Origin: Reticulascus tulasneorum | Taxonomy: Eukaryota > Ascomycota > Sordariomycetes > Glomerellales > Reticulascaceae | Assembly (NCBI GenBank): GCA_001557505.1 | Contig: LSAX01000003.1 | Coordinates: forward strand, 3,906,001-3,970,000 | Direction of reading: 5' to 3' | DNA: 64,000 nt | In this document: in pieces, positions 1 to 10,619 of the stretch | Numbering within the stretch: the stretch's first letter is position 1 | Layout of the letters: each line of letters opens with the position of its first letter | Notes under the pieces: model-generated | What the model was told of the DNA's origin: nothing | Databases searched by the model: none | The model's input: only the letters and a program-made list of their open reading frames with translations | Position numbers and translations under genes: made by a program

Positions 1-88
1 CCTCCAATCCAGGTTAGAGAAATCCTTCGTAAAGTTATGCGGCTCATGATGGCCTGAATCCTACAGCACTGTCGCAAGCCGTTGAAAT

Positions 89-136
89 CCGATGGGTCTT
101 CCGATGGGTCTTCCGATGGGTCTTCCGACTGGTCTG
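89..136. repeat. 12-bp tandem repeat, about four units
   Basis: The unit CCGATGGGTCTT occurs at 89-100, 101-112 and 113-124 without change. A diverged fourth unit (CCGACTGGTCTG, three mismatches) covers 125-136. The period is a multiple of three, so short ORFs through it on both strands show Gly/Pro-type repeats, but neither resembles a known protein. I read it as a minisatellite. Confidence 0.85.
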
Positions 137-316
137 GGCGCACCTCGGCCGCCGAGGTCAAGCACGGCGTGTAAGGTTTTCTCAGGTTGCGGTGATCCTA
201 ATACATCCACTATTGAAGCAATTGATGCTTTGATGCAATTGAGGTTCTTTGAACTGACGGAAGACTTGGTCTCCCTTGTGCAGACCCCCACGTGACCCCT
301 CAGAGGGCATGAAAAG

Positions 317-748
317 TTACTGCTCACTGTAGGGCTGACCTGCAATAAAGCTGAATCGAGGCTGAACATGAGCGACATCTTCATTGCACTTCACATAGCC
401 CTCTACTGCATCTTTGGGAAACCGCCCGCCGCCCTCTTTTGGACGGGTGCGACACACCACAGTCTCAAGTACAACAGGAATCCATGCCTCTTGATCGCAA
501 GGCTCGGCTCCGGGATCCAAAACCACCAGACTACTCAAAAACCCATTAGTTTGATAGTACTCCACCCCATTGCAACTTTGGGTCAACGACCTGGCAAAGG
601 AGACATGGCAAATAAATCTCGCCCCAATCATTCGCCGCACCTGAAGATATAGGAACGTGTCAATTATCTCCTCTGCTATCCCTTCGCCAGCCATCTGCGT
701 CGATTCCGTCCAAATCTGTGTGAGACTCGGGTCGTAGAGGTCCATTAC
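317..748 (-). CDS. Orphan ORF, hypothetical protein (143 aa)
   Basis: An open frame of 143 codons runs from an ATG at 748 to a stop at 317 on the minus strand. The frame can be extended upstream to 805 only with a non-ATG start. I recognise no family. The composition is fairly protein-like (several Cys, Trp and Tyr residues, no low-complexity runs). There is no signal peptide and no clear membrane segment. It sits head-to-head with the HET gene starting at 860. It may be a real small gene, a terminal exon of a longer gene, or chance. The support is weak. Confidence 0.25.
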   Translation of the reverse strand, partial: VMDLYDPSLTQIWTESTQMAGEGIAEEIIDTFLYLQVRRMIGARFICHVSFARSLTQSCNGVEYYQTNGFLSSLVVLDPGAEPCDQEAWIPVVLETVVCRTRPKEGGGRFPKDAVEGYVKCNEDVAHVQPRFSFIAGQPYSEQ

Positions 749-859
749 CCCGCTCACTCTAACCCAACACTCGTTTCGGAGATCGAGAACACTATTGACC
801 AACAAACTTCATAGAATAAGACTCACTACATCAACTACGATCTTCGTTAAATATCCCAA

Positions 860-3127
860 ATGCTGTGCCACAGATGTCAGTTTGCCATCCAGCAAGCGAG
901 TGACTTCGAGGATGGATTCGTTAGAATGGGGCTCCACCACTCGACACTCCTCAGCTTGAAGCAATCTGTCGACCAAAAATGCTATTCATGCAACCTACTT
1001 TGGAAGAAATTGGACTTAGAAGCAAAGAATAGTCTCTTGACCCCCAGTGCAATGCACAAATCTGCAGATCTGACGTCTGTCGCAAGGTTCTCGCCAAGAT
1101 GCAGTCGACGGCACAGAATACGTACTATATCGCAACGAGTTTAGTCCCGAAGCTTTCGATCTCAGGCTTAGTCCTCGCAACCTTCTTGGGATGGAGGACA
1201 AGGACCAGAGGTATGTAATTGATCTCGATTCCGATGTGTCCTGCTCTAAGAGTATTTGTACTAGTTTCAATGCTATGACTCCACAGGAGACAAAACGCAA
1301 ATCCCAGTTCTTCAGTCTCTATCACGTCACCGGTAATCATGAGCCGTTTTCATCTTCCTGGTGCAATGGTTAAATTTCAGAATAGACGAGAGCCTTCCGA
1401 TTCACCGCACAAAGCTCGCCCAAGCTACATGGTCAAGCCATACCATCGGTCTGGCCAAAAGTTGGATCGAAGCGTGTACAGCGCATCACCAATCGTGCCA
1501 ACTTTCTGTCAAAGCTAAGCCTTGGTACCCAACACGCCTTTTGAACTTCGACTTGCAGTTGCCCTCTGGAGACCAAGGCCGTGTTCGTCTGATAGAAACA
1601 AACAAGACCAGTTTTGCGGATCGATATGCCACGTTAAGCCACTGTTGGGGGAAAGGCCCGCACTTCACACTGAGTAAGCAGACATATTCCGCGCTCGTTC
1701 AAGGCATTCCTCTCGCGACACTGCCGCAACTTTTTAAGGATGCCATCACGGTGTCTCGCGACCTGGGCGTCGCCCACATTTGGATTGACTCTCTGTGCAT
1801 CTTTCAGGATGAGGACGACAAGTCGGATTGGCAGCGTGAAGCATCATTAATGCAACAAGTATACTCGTACTCGTTCTGCAACATTTCCGCTGCACATTGC
1901 CAGAATTCCTCACAATCAATGTTCGGCGTTAGAGATCCGGAGATGTTTTGTCCGCCAATTGTAGAGATACAGATGTCCGATGATCTTCAATCAGACATCA
2001 CACACGCCGAGCAGCGTCGCAATAGACATAATGAACCCAGACCTACTCAGGGACATGCTAGCACGGAAGCTGAGGGCATCATTGCGGGACATGCAAAGCC
2101 CACGACAATCTCTTTTTGCCTCGTTGATGACTTCTGGTCCGATGTGACGGGGGCTATCTTGAACACACGAGCATGGGTGGTACAAGAACGCTTGCTCTCG
2201 CCTCGCATCCTCCACTTCGGTAAGCATCAAGTGCTTTGGGAGTGCTGTCTTGTCTGCGCCTCGGAGACATATCCTGATGGCTTTCCCAGTGTCATAGGCA
2301 CAGGAGAATACGAGTACAAAGGTTTCTTACCCGTCTCGGACTCAAAAGGCCTCACTGGCACCTTCGATGTTAGGGGAAGTATCACCTGGGAAAGGATTGT
2401 CATGGCCTATACGGCCTGCAATCTCACATTCAGTGGTGACAAGCTGATCGCACTCTCTGGAATCGCCGCCCGTCTGAAGAGCCGCACGTCACATGAAGAC
2501 GTGTACCTCGCCGGCATGTGGCGTCGAAATCTCGAGGGCCAGCTGTTATGGCGGGCTGACATACCGACCACGGCCCCTGTGGAATACCGTGCACCGAGTT
2601 GGTCGTGGGCCGCCGTCGACGGCCCTATCAGTCCGCACCATGGACGTGACTATCAACTACTTATTAGTGTTGATAGCGTCCACGTCGACTACTGCAGAGC
2701 TGATGCCATAGGTGCCGTGTCTGATGGATGGCTTCGACTTCGGGGTTTATTGAAGAGGATGCGTGTGATGCGAAACCCTGGGGCGGGATACAACATGGCT
2801 TTAGAAGATCTGGTTGTCAAGGAAGACCGGAATAAAGAGCTAATGCTTCGAACCATGGTACTATTTGACACTACTGATGGCGATATTGAGTGGAATGAGG
2901 GGGAGTGTTCTTTATTCTGTATGGCTGCCTACAGCGATGATGATCTGTCTCTTCTGGTGCTGCTGTTTCAGGTTCTTGACGCAAGCGCAGGAATCTACCG
3001 TCGCGTTGGTCTGGCTATGGTAGGAGATGAGACTTTTAGGAGGAATGTCCAGAAGAAGAGTCGAGAAGATGAAGTATTACCCTGCATCCAGTACCAAGAC
3101 GGGAAGCACTTGATTTGTGTTGTCTAG
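860..3127 (+). CDS. HET-domain protein (heterokaryon incompatibility), 5' exons uncertain
   Basis: The body from about 1381 to 3127 encodes a HET domain (PF06985). It shows the family motifs YATLSHCWG, then IWIDSLCIFQDE with a following DW.REA segment, then TRAWVVQERLLSPR and later RAPSWSW. HET proteins trigger cell death when incompatible fungal cells fuse, or act in NLR-like immunity. Upstream, the ATG at 860 opens an exon with a Cys/His-rich start (C-HRC ... CYSC) typical of HET N-termini. A further coding-looking stretch lies at about 1086-1210. The three pieces are in different frames: 860-1141 in one, about 1086-1210 in another, and the body back in the first. A consensus donor GTATGT at 1211 and an acceptor TTTCAG ending at 1380 give an in-frame 170-nt join. 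A 55-nt intron at 1032-1086 would fit the other join, but its donor (GTCTCT) is poor. The 5' end may therefore be multi-intron or damaged. The HET assignment is firm; the start and introns are not. Confidence 0.8.
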
Positions 3128-4253
3128 ATGTTGGGGAAAAGTGCAAAGGAGCTGACCTATGCCAGTTGGAACTGGGTGGGCGCAGACGGATTGGTCACAT
3201 ATGTTCGGAGGTACAAGCCAGATTTGAATAGTATATCGATGAAGTGCAAAAAACAGCGCAAAGTTCAGAGTAGCTACAGCGGTTCAAAACGATCTTGAGG
3301 TGTTGCAACGAGCAAAATACCGAACTTCGACTAGTGGGTACAATTTGCAGTGTTTGAGATGCGTCGAATACGCCCGGTGGCTTAAGGAGGCTGGCTTCGC
3401 CGACACCACGACTTGCATTGGTTTTTCAACAGTGTGCGAACTGCAGCTGTCTAAAACTGTCTGAACCTCAGCAAACCTAAGATAGTCAACGTTGACTCGC
3501 CAGCACAAGCATTAGTACGTCCTTAGTCAACTTCTTTGGTGGCTTGATTCCAGACCATCCTTCCCCGCTTTGGAACGTCAAACTTGACAAGTCTTAGCCA
3601 CGCCGCTCAGCTCGCCTCCTTTCTAACCAATCCAACCGCTCCTGCAACGGCCCGGAACGAGCCGTGGTTCATGGATGAAACAAGCATGCTAAAACGACAT
3701 AGTACATTACATAGCTGAACCATTCTAGGACATCAGGTCGTTTACAGTAAGCCACGGCCAATGTGCTAATACGTTTGTGGTCGACCGCGTCGGTGGCTTG
3801 GATCCGGATTCTAACTGCCGGCATTCACATCGACAGCTCGACGAACCCCGCTGCGATTAACACGTAGCTCAACTCCCGTAGATGAAGTCGTAGTCGAATA
3901 GGGCAGGACGAAAAGCCGCACTGTGGGCTAATATGTCCTCGAGAGAACTTATGATCCGCATGTCGACAAACATGACTGGATGGCTCAATCCGTCAACTCT
4001 AGACTATCGATCAGCCCACCGCAGCTCACAACCTATTTCGTTGACAAGTCAGCCTTCATCAAGCCTATGACACGTTCAGCTAGCCACAATTCGCGTAGGA
4101 CTAACATATTCGGAGTTTCAGACCTTCACTCAATGGCTTGCGCAAGTAGTCTGGCATTTCGAACGATCATGGCGGCCCCAAACACACTCCTCGTCCAAGA
4201 CAATGCTCGAGCAAGACAGTTCAGTTGACGCTCAACCACGCTTCATCTCCGTC
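3128..4253. other. Intergenic region, no gene seen
   Basis: About 1.1 kb between the HET gene and the oxidase promoter. The only ORFs are short (up to 82 codons) and look random. I found no RNA gene, repeat or transposon trace. The right end is the upstream region of the oxidase gene at 4368. Confidence 0.6.
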
Positions 4254-4260
4254 TATATAA
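4254..4260 (+). promoter_or_regulatory. TATA box of the amine-oxidase gene
   Basis: The sequence TATATAA lies 114 bp before the ATG at 4368. It is followed by a pyrimidine-rich stretch and CAA-rich leader sequence ending in CAACATG, a normal start context for filamentous fungi. Confidence 0.55.
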
Positions 4261-4367
4261 GGTGGGCATATTCCCCCCGAGCCCTCAGTCGCAAGTCTTC
4301 GTGATAGAAAGCTTTCGTACCAAACTCTTCCTATAAACATCAGACTATAGCCTGACCCAACATCAAC

Positions 4368-6349
4368 ATGGCCCTACGCCTCACCAACATACCAGCGAGT
4401 AACCTCCCAGAGGCACCGCCCGGTCTGCGAGTAGCTGTGGCCAAGCACCATCTGAACCACTACCTTCGCCACAAACGATCCCGCGTCAGCAATTGCCCGG
4501 TTGAACCTCTTCCCCCACATCCTCTTCCTTCTCTCGACGAAGCTCAGGGGTTGTATGGCTCCGAGGGGGGCTATGACGGTAGCGTCTGCATCGTAGGTGC
4601 CGGTGCTGCTGGCCTATACATCGCCATGATGCTCAAATGGCTCGGCATCACCAAAGTCGATATCTTAGAGGCTTCCGATCATGTCGGCGGGCGGTGTGCT
4701 ACCTATACCTTCACGGACCCTACCCCCTGCAAGCACAACTACTATGACATGGGAGCCATGAGAATCCCGAACATTGACAGCATGGCTTCGTGAGTACCTC
4801 CGTGTCCGCTATCAGAAGTTCAAGTGTCACTAAAACCGGCTCTAGCACTTTGAACCTTATTCGTCACCATAAGCTGCTGAATATTCCCGAGAGCCTGGTG
4901 GATTACGTCTATCGCGTTTATTACACCGACAGCGAGGGGAACAGACACAACTACGAACCAACTTGCTATTGGTACTCAAACACGGAATCCCCTGAGTAAG
5001 TTCACTTTTTGAAGCCATCTCTGCTCAAACCAACACTTTTCGCAGTGGATCTGCCTTCGAGACTGCTATTACGAACATCATGATCGAGTTCCAGACAAAT
5101 ACAACGCAGTACTTCGCCGACGGGAACGACAACTACTCAACCAGGGACTGGCTTATTCTAAAGGCTGGATTGAGCTACGACCAAACGGTGGCAGCCGAAT
5201 TGTCTGATAGGTGAGTGTCCATAGAATCTCGACTTGTTGGGGATGATAGGGCCAGTGCTTACACAAATTCGCGCTTCAAGCTCTACGGGCCTATTCGACC
5301 AGGCTCTGACCGAAACGCTCTGCGACTATACCGATTTTCAGCTAGCATCCACCCAGGATTGGTACCGTGTCGAGGGTGGCATGTCCGTCGTCACCAATAC
5401 CATGCATGCTTGCATTGGGAGCTCAAGCTGGCCTAAACCTGCATCAGCTACCTTGGGGGTCACTTGCTCTACTCCGGTTGTGGCCATGGCCTTGACTTCC
5501 GACGGAACCGCGATTGAAATCACAACCACTGACCAGAATGGCAAGATCCAGCAACCTCAGCAGTACGACATGGTCTTCAGCACGACATCCATGGCACCTC
5601 TGCAGCGCATGGATCTTCAGGGTCTCGAACTGGACGATGAAATTTTGACAGGCATACGTGCGCTCAGCTACGACCGTGCTACCAAGGTCGCGATCAAGTT
5701 CAAGACCCGCTGGTGGAAGGGCTTCTACCGAAACACCGACAAATGGGGGGGCGTTTCACCGTCTGACCTGCCTATCAGCAACGTCGTCTATCCATCGTGG
5801 GATGACGGCGAGGACAGCCCCAATATCCTCATGGTCTCTTACAGCTGGGCCCAAGATGCCGCTCGTATGGCGGCCCTAGTGCCAGACTACATCAAGGTAG
5901 CCCCGCAGAAGACAGACCTCATCGTCACACTCTGCCTCCAGGACCTCGTCAAGCTTTGGGCTGGCCAGCCAAACCCACCAACCTTCGATGATCTCTACAA
6001 TGACTATGCGGCACACCACGCGTGGGCCTGGTCGCACGATCCGTTCACCGGCGGCGCCTTCGCACTCTTCGGTGCCGGGCAATTCGGCGGCATGTACCCA
6101 CCCTTTCAGCAGATGTTCTGCAACAACATGTTCACTATGTGCGGCGAGGCGCTCAGCGCCCACCATGCCTGGATCTCGGGTGCGCTTGACAGCGCTTATG
6201 CGGCGGTGCTCAGATGGCTCATATCCAGGAAGATGTTTGTCGAGGCTGCCAATCTAAAGATCTCACCATTTGGCCTGGGTAAGGGCGAGCACGCTGAGGA
6301 GGTCGATGAAACTTTGGCATATTGGACTGTTGAACTGAGTGGGAAATAA
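4368..6349 (+). CDS. L-amino-acid oxidase-like FAD amine oxidase
   Basis: A predicted flavin monoamine oxidase (PF01593) that would oxidise an amino acid or amine to the imino acid, releasing ammonia and H2O2. Four exons fit the frame: 4368-4789, 4846-4995, 5046-5210 and 5281-6349. Introns are 50-70 nt, with donors GTGAGT, GTAAGT and GTGAGT, giving 601 aa. The Rossmann motif V-C-I-V-GAGAAG is at residues 73-82, the ribose-binding acid is E101, and the GGR motif follows at 107-109. The C-terminal FAD-binding part has GEALSAHHAWISGAL, as in L-amino-acid oxidases. No signal peptide is visible, so it is probably intracellular. The length is usual for the family. It is followed on the same strand by a GMC oxidoreductase and an ABCC transporter. 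The substrate cannot be read from the sequence. Confidence 0.85.
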
Positions 6350-7524
6350 GCTCGGGCGCGATCTCTTGAGGAACTCTCCTTGTCCGTTTTCAATTTTGGC
6401 CCATGAGCAATCAGTATGGCCGACAGTAATAAGGTTGTGATGATAATTTGCAAGATCCAGTACGTCCAGTACTGAATCGTGACATCAACCCAGGGTGGTA
6501 CTATACGGAGGAACAGTTAGTTGTATCTATGACGCCAAGTTTTCAGGCGTCAGGCCAGTCATTTTACTCAAAAACAACAGTTTTCCCTTAGGTACCGTTT
6601 GATGCCCCGACTGACGTCCTGGTGTGCTAGCAAGTGTACCCAAGTGCTGCCCTTGTGGGAGATTGAAGTCATGAAGCTTGAAGCAAGGCGGTATGCAGTG
6701 AAGAGAACGATGTACAGCGGGATCTCGCATCTAACGGTGAGCCAAGCCGCCTGAAACCAAGCCTTTTGTCGTCGTGGTCGTCTTCGTGAGGCTCAAGCAC
6801 AGGGTAATGAAGACGCTTGGAGCTTCAAATACACAACCCGATAATCCAAAATACTTCCGAGTTGATGCTATGACTCTTCCTGCCTTATTTCGAGGGGTTA
6901 AGCTATCAATAGTATCGCAAAGCGTCGCCGATATACTCTTCTCTACACTATGTGATTGATCGGACTTGAACTCTATCAACATTGACCCTTTATTGCTGGT
7001 TCGTTTGGTCACACTTTGGTCATACTTTGTTCAAGCATGCGCACAGCACAATGCACCGTCATTCGACTAAAGTTCTCAGTCAGCCCTTGGCAATTCCTAC
7101 TGTTTGATCAGGAAGCACCATCCGGCAGAATGGAAAATGTCAATCGGACGTAGATCAACTGCCGCTCCGTCAGATGCTGCATCTCCACCCAGTTGATTAA
7201 CTCCTTAATTCTCCGATTTCTCCACAGATTCAAAGCAGACCTACCCCGACATTTCTCTTTTGGATTGCCAAGTGCCCAATGACCAAGTTCCGAGCATGCT
7301 GCGTCGCAGTTACTACGGAAGCTTAAATGACATTCCCCAAACCCCCGCAATTGTCACTGGCGGCTATATGCCTGGGTATTCAATCCGCTGTTAGCAATGT
7401 AGCATCAGAAGATTCGGAGCTTCCTCTTTAAATGGGCGGGTGCCTTAAAGTCTACCCCAGCCGCTGTACCTGTTCCCTGTCACTTTGATCTGGTTGTCCC
7501 GAAGTTCTGGCATTGAACGTCAAG
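6350..7524. other. Intergenic region, no gene seen
   Basis: About 1.2 kb between the two flavoenzyme genes. The ORFs present are under 100 codons and unconvincing. A TTTAAAT element at about 7425-7431, roughly 95 bp before the ATG at 7525, may serve as a TATA-like element for the GMC gene. Confidence 0.5.
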
Positions 7525-9611
7525 ATGCGTCAAAGTCTCACAAGTCTCGCAGGCCTTGGGGCTTGGCTCGCCATAATCTTACCAGCCGCTGCCCGGTCCT
7601 TACTGCTGGAGCCCGCTACCCTTCTACAAAGAGCAGTTCAAGTCAATGAAACTTATGACTATGTCATTGTTGGAGCCGGCACAGCTGGCTTGACAATTGC
7701 AGACCGGCTGAGTGCGAGTGGGCAATGTGAGTAGCCGAAGACATGAACGCGGGGCATTACTCAAATTTGATACAGACAGCGTTCTCGTCATTGAGTACTG
7801 TGATCTGGGTAAGCCAGTTTGTTTACGAAAATGTGTGCTGCGTTTTAATTGTCCTAGTATCCGACCAAATCGTCCGCCAGGGCGGAGGTCGCAACTTCAA
7901 TGACCCCAAAATCCGATATAACATCACTTCGGTCCCACAGCCGGACATGAACAACCGGCGACAAGCAGTCCAGATCGGTTGCTGTGTCGGTGGAAGCTCT
8001 GCAATCAACGGAATGGTGATGGTCCGAGGCACACGCAGTGAGTACGACGGATGGGCAGAGCTTGGAGGACCCAACTCTACCTGGAACTGGGATGGCATCT
8101 TGCCATACTTCAGGAAGGTATGTAAACCAAATCCAAGCCTTCTTTTCGCCTTTTCTAAAGATTGATAGGCAATTCACTTTACTCCACCACAGCAAGAGGT
8201 GGCCAATGTGTTCAATATCACCTGGGATCGGAATGCGTGGGGAATGGATCCTGAAACAAAGATCTATGCGACCTTCCCTAACTACCAAAATCCTCGTCTG
8301 CGTATGTGATATCGCAAGGTATCAGATTGACACGTGTTAATGCTTATTGTAGTGCCGATGTATGAGGCTATGAAGAGGATGCCGAGGATCGACATTCCCG
8401 TTGACGGAGCCGGCGGCGATAACGGCCTCTTCTGGAACCCTACCTCACTTGATCCAAAGACATACTGGCGATCTTATTCCCGAACCGGCCATTACGACAA
8501 CATCACAAGGCCAAATTTCCAGGTAATTACCCTTCACAAGGTTACTAAGGTGCTGTTCGATGGTACCACTGCGACGGGCGTGCAGTTCACCCCTCGAGGC
8601 AGGCCAGAGGAGATCATAAACGTCAAGGCCAATAAGGAGGTCATCCTCTCGGCGGGAACCGTCCACACTCCTCAAATCTTGCAGCTCAGCGGTATTGGTC
8701 CAAAGCCGCTTTTGGACGAAGCAAAGATCCCCGTCCTGCTCGACATCCCTGGCGTAGGCCAGAACTTCCAAGACCACGCATACTTGAGCATCGGGTATCA
8801 GTGGGCCAACGGCGCACCCCCAGATCCGCAGGTAACCCTTACTGGAGATCCAACAACGGTGGCTGGCCCGAACCTCGGCGCGTGGATTGGTCTACCAACC
8901 ATGGTCGATGACATTGAAGTGATGGCCGGTAAATATGAAGCCCAGCATCCGGCACAGTTTCTTCCTAATGGCACGCATCCGACCGTGATAGCTGGATATG
9001 CGGCGTTCCAGAAGCTGCACGTGAAGCTCCTACGATCCAAGAACACGAACCTGATGTGGCTGCCAATCATGGGAGGGCCGGGCGGAATCGTCATGAGCAT
9101 GCATATCGTCAGTCACGGGACCATTAACATTGATCCTGCCAAGCCGAATGATGAGCCGATCGTCGATTACAGGGCCTTGTCTAACCCAATCGACATGGAT
9201 ATCATGGTTGCGAATATCGAATTCATGCGAAAGTACATGAACAGCCCATATTTCAAGGAGTACCAACCGCGGGAGACTTCTCCTGGCGCGAATATTACTG
9301 GCGAGGCGTTGAAAGACTGGATTCGACAGCAGTATATCCCAACTAACTTCCATCCAATCGCCACCGCAGCGAAGAAGCCACTTGAGATGGGTGGTGTTGT
9401 CGGCGAGGATCTGATTGTGCATGGTACAAAGAAGCTCAGCGTTGTTGACGGCAGTATCATGCCTTCGCTACCTGGTGCCAACACCCAGCAGACGGTGTAC
9501 ATGCTAGCAGAGAAGGTATGAATCTGAACTTCCATTTCATATCCTTGAACGAGGCAGTAAAGATGCTGACAAGATATTCAGGCCGTCGATCTCATCAAGG
9601 CTCGCCAGTAA
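7525..9611 (+). CDS. Secreted GMC-family oxidoreductase
   Basis: A glucose-methanol-choline oxidoreductase (aryl-alcohol oxidase / choline dehydrogenase type), oxidising an alcohol with FAD. Six exons keep the frame: 7525-7726, 7776-7808, 7858-8117, 8193-8301, 8353-9515 and 9582-9611, giving 598 aa. The start is the ATG at 7525; the in-frame codon at 7513 is TTG. A hydrophobic N-terminus ending near AAARS is a likely signal peptide. The FAD motif YVIVGAGTAGLT follows, then the GMC signature region CCVGGSSAINGM. Near the C-terminus the catalytic His lies in NFHPIATAA. The usual second active-site position falls in GANTQQTVYMLAEKA, where Asn replaces His, as in many GMC enzymes. N-glycosylation sequons agree with secretion. 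If it acts as an oxidase it makes H2O2 outside the cell. The substrate is unknown. Confidence 0.88.
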
Positions 9612-10554
9612 GCTGGATGGCATCTCGAGGCCCCGGCATAGGATGGATGGGACACGAAAACTGTACATACAATGCTGTTGGCCGTCTTGGTGATATGTCT
9701 CGTGGCCTATATACATACATACATTTCCATCATCTCAAAGACTTTCATTGCTACAACTAGAAAACGGACCATATTTCATGATGGATTTGCTAAGAAACAG
9801 TCCGAACCTAAGACACAGCATACTAACCTAATTTCTACCAGTGTCCTCGCCCGGCATAAGTAGTTGCAGAGCACGCAGGATGAGCTCCTCGCCATCAAAC
9901 CTGCGCATGGCTTGACATGCCGAACAGAACTCCATTTCGGGGGTTTTCTCTTGCAGGGGAATTGGCTACTGCCATTACTATCGCGGGCATCCAAGAGTCA
10001 GACTTGCAGTGATCTGTTGCTATAGTTAACATCTTCATGTCGACTGCAAGCAGGGAGATTGACGTTGATACTATGCTGAGGCAAGTAATGTTGCATTTGC
10101 AGCATTCTTTTCAGTGCATGTCTTGTTGGGGCTCATTTACCCCACGTCAAGGTGTTTGCTCGGCGATTTAATTAAAACCACCTCTACGTAGTCCGCACCA
10201 AGGTTGCATCCAATTCGGCAGAGTTTGTCGTTAGTCTGGTCAGCTACAAAACCCCTCTAGTTCATCGTTCCACAAGTTACCTTGGTTAGTTCCTTTCCCA
10301 GTCCTCCCCTATTTCCCATTCAGTTACCCTGGCATAGCAGAAATCACTCACCGACTGTCATCCCAAACGGCTTCTCTCCGAAACCTTGTCAGTTATGATC
10401 GGGATCGGCATGGCTGGGGCGCTACCCCCGAGTGCACGTGCGTTATCATGTGCTGGATCTGCTAATTATCTTATACGAGAAGATTGGTTGGTGATTAACG
10501 TGAGAAAAAAGAATGCGTTGGGGCGGTTCCACACATCCCCGCCTCGCGAGCCGG
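9612..10554. other. Intergenic region, no gene seen
   Basis: About 0.9 kb between the GMC gene and the ABC transporter promoter. It contains a short ATAC repeat near 9710-9722 in the likely 3' UTR of the GMC gene. I saw no coding frame, RNA gene or mobile element. Confidence 0.5.
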
Positions 10555-10560
10555 TATAAA
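10555..10560 (+). promoter_or_regulatory. TATA box of the ABC transporter gene
   Basis: TATAAA lies 65 bp before the ATG at 10620. ATGs at 10580 and 10588 lie between this box and the chosen start in other frames. Either the leader is very short or these act as upstream ORFs. Confidence 0.5.
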
Positions 10561-10619
10561 GCGCCCCGTAACCGTTCCCATGCACGAATGGCGACCTTCA
10601 AGCATCTGGCAGGTCTACC

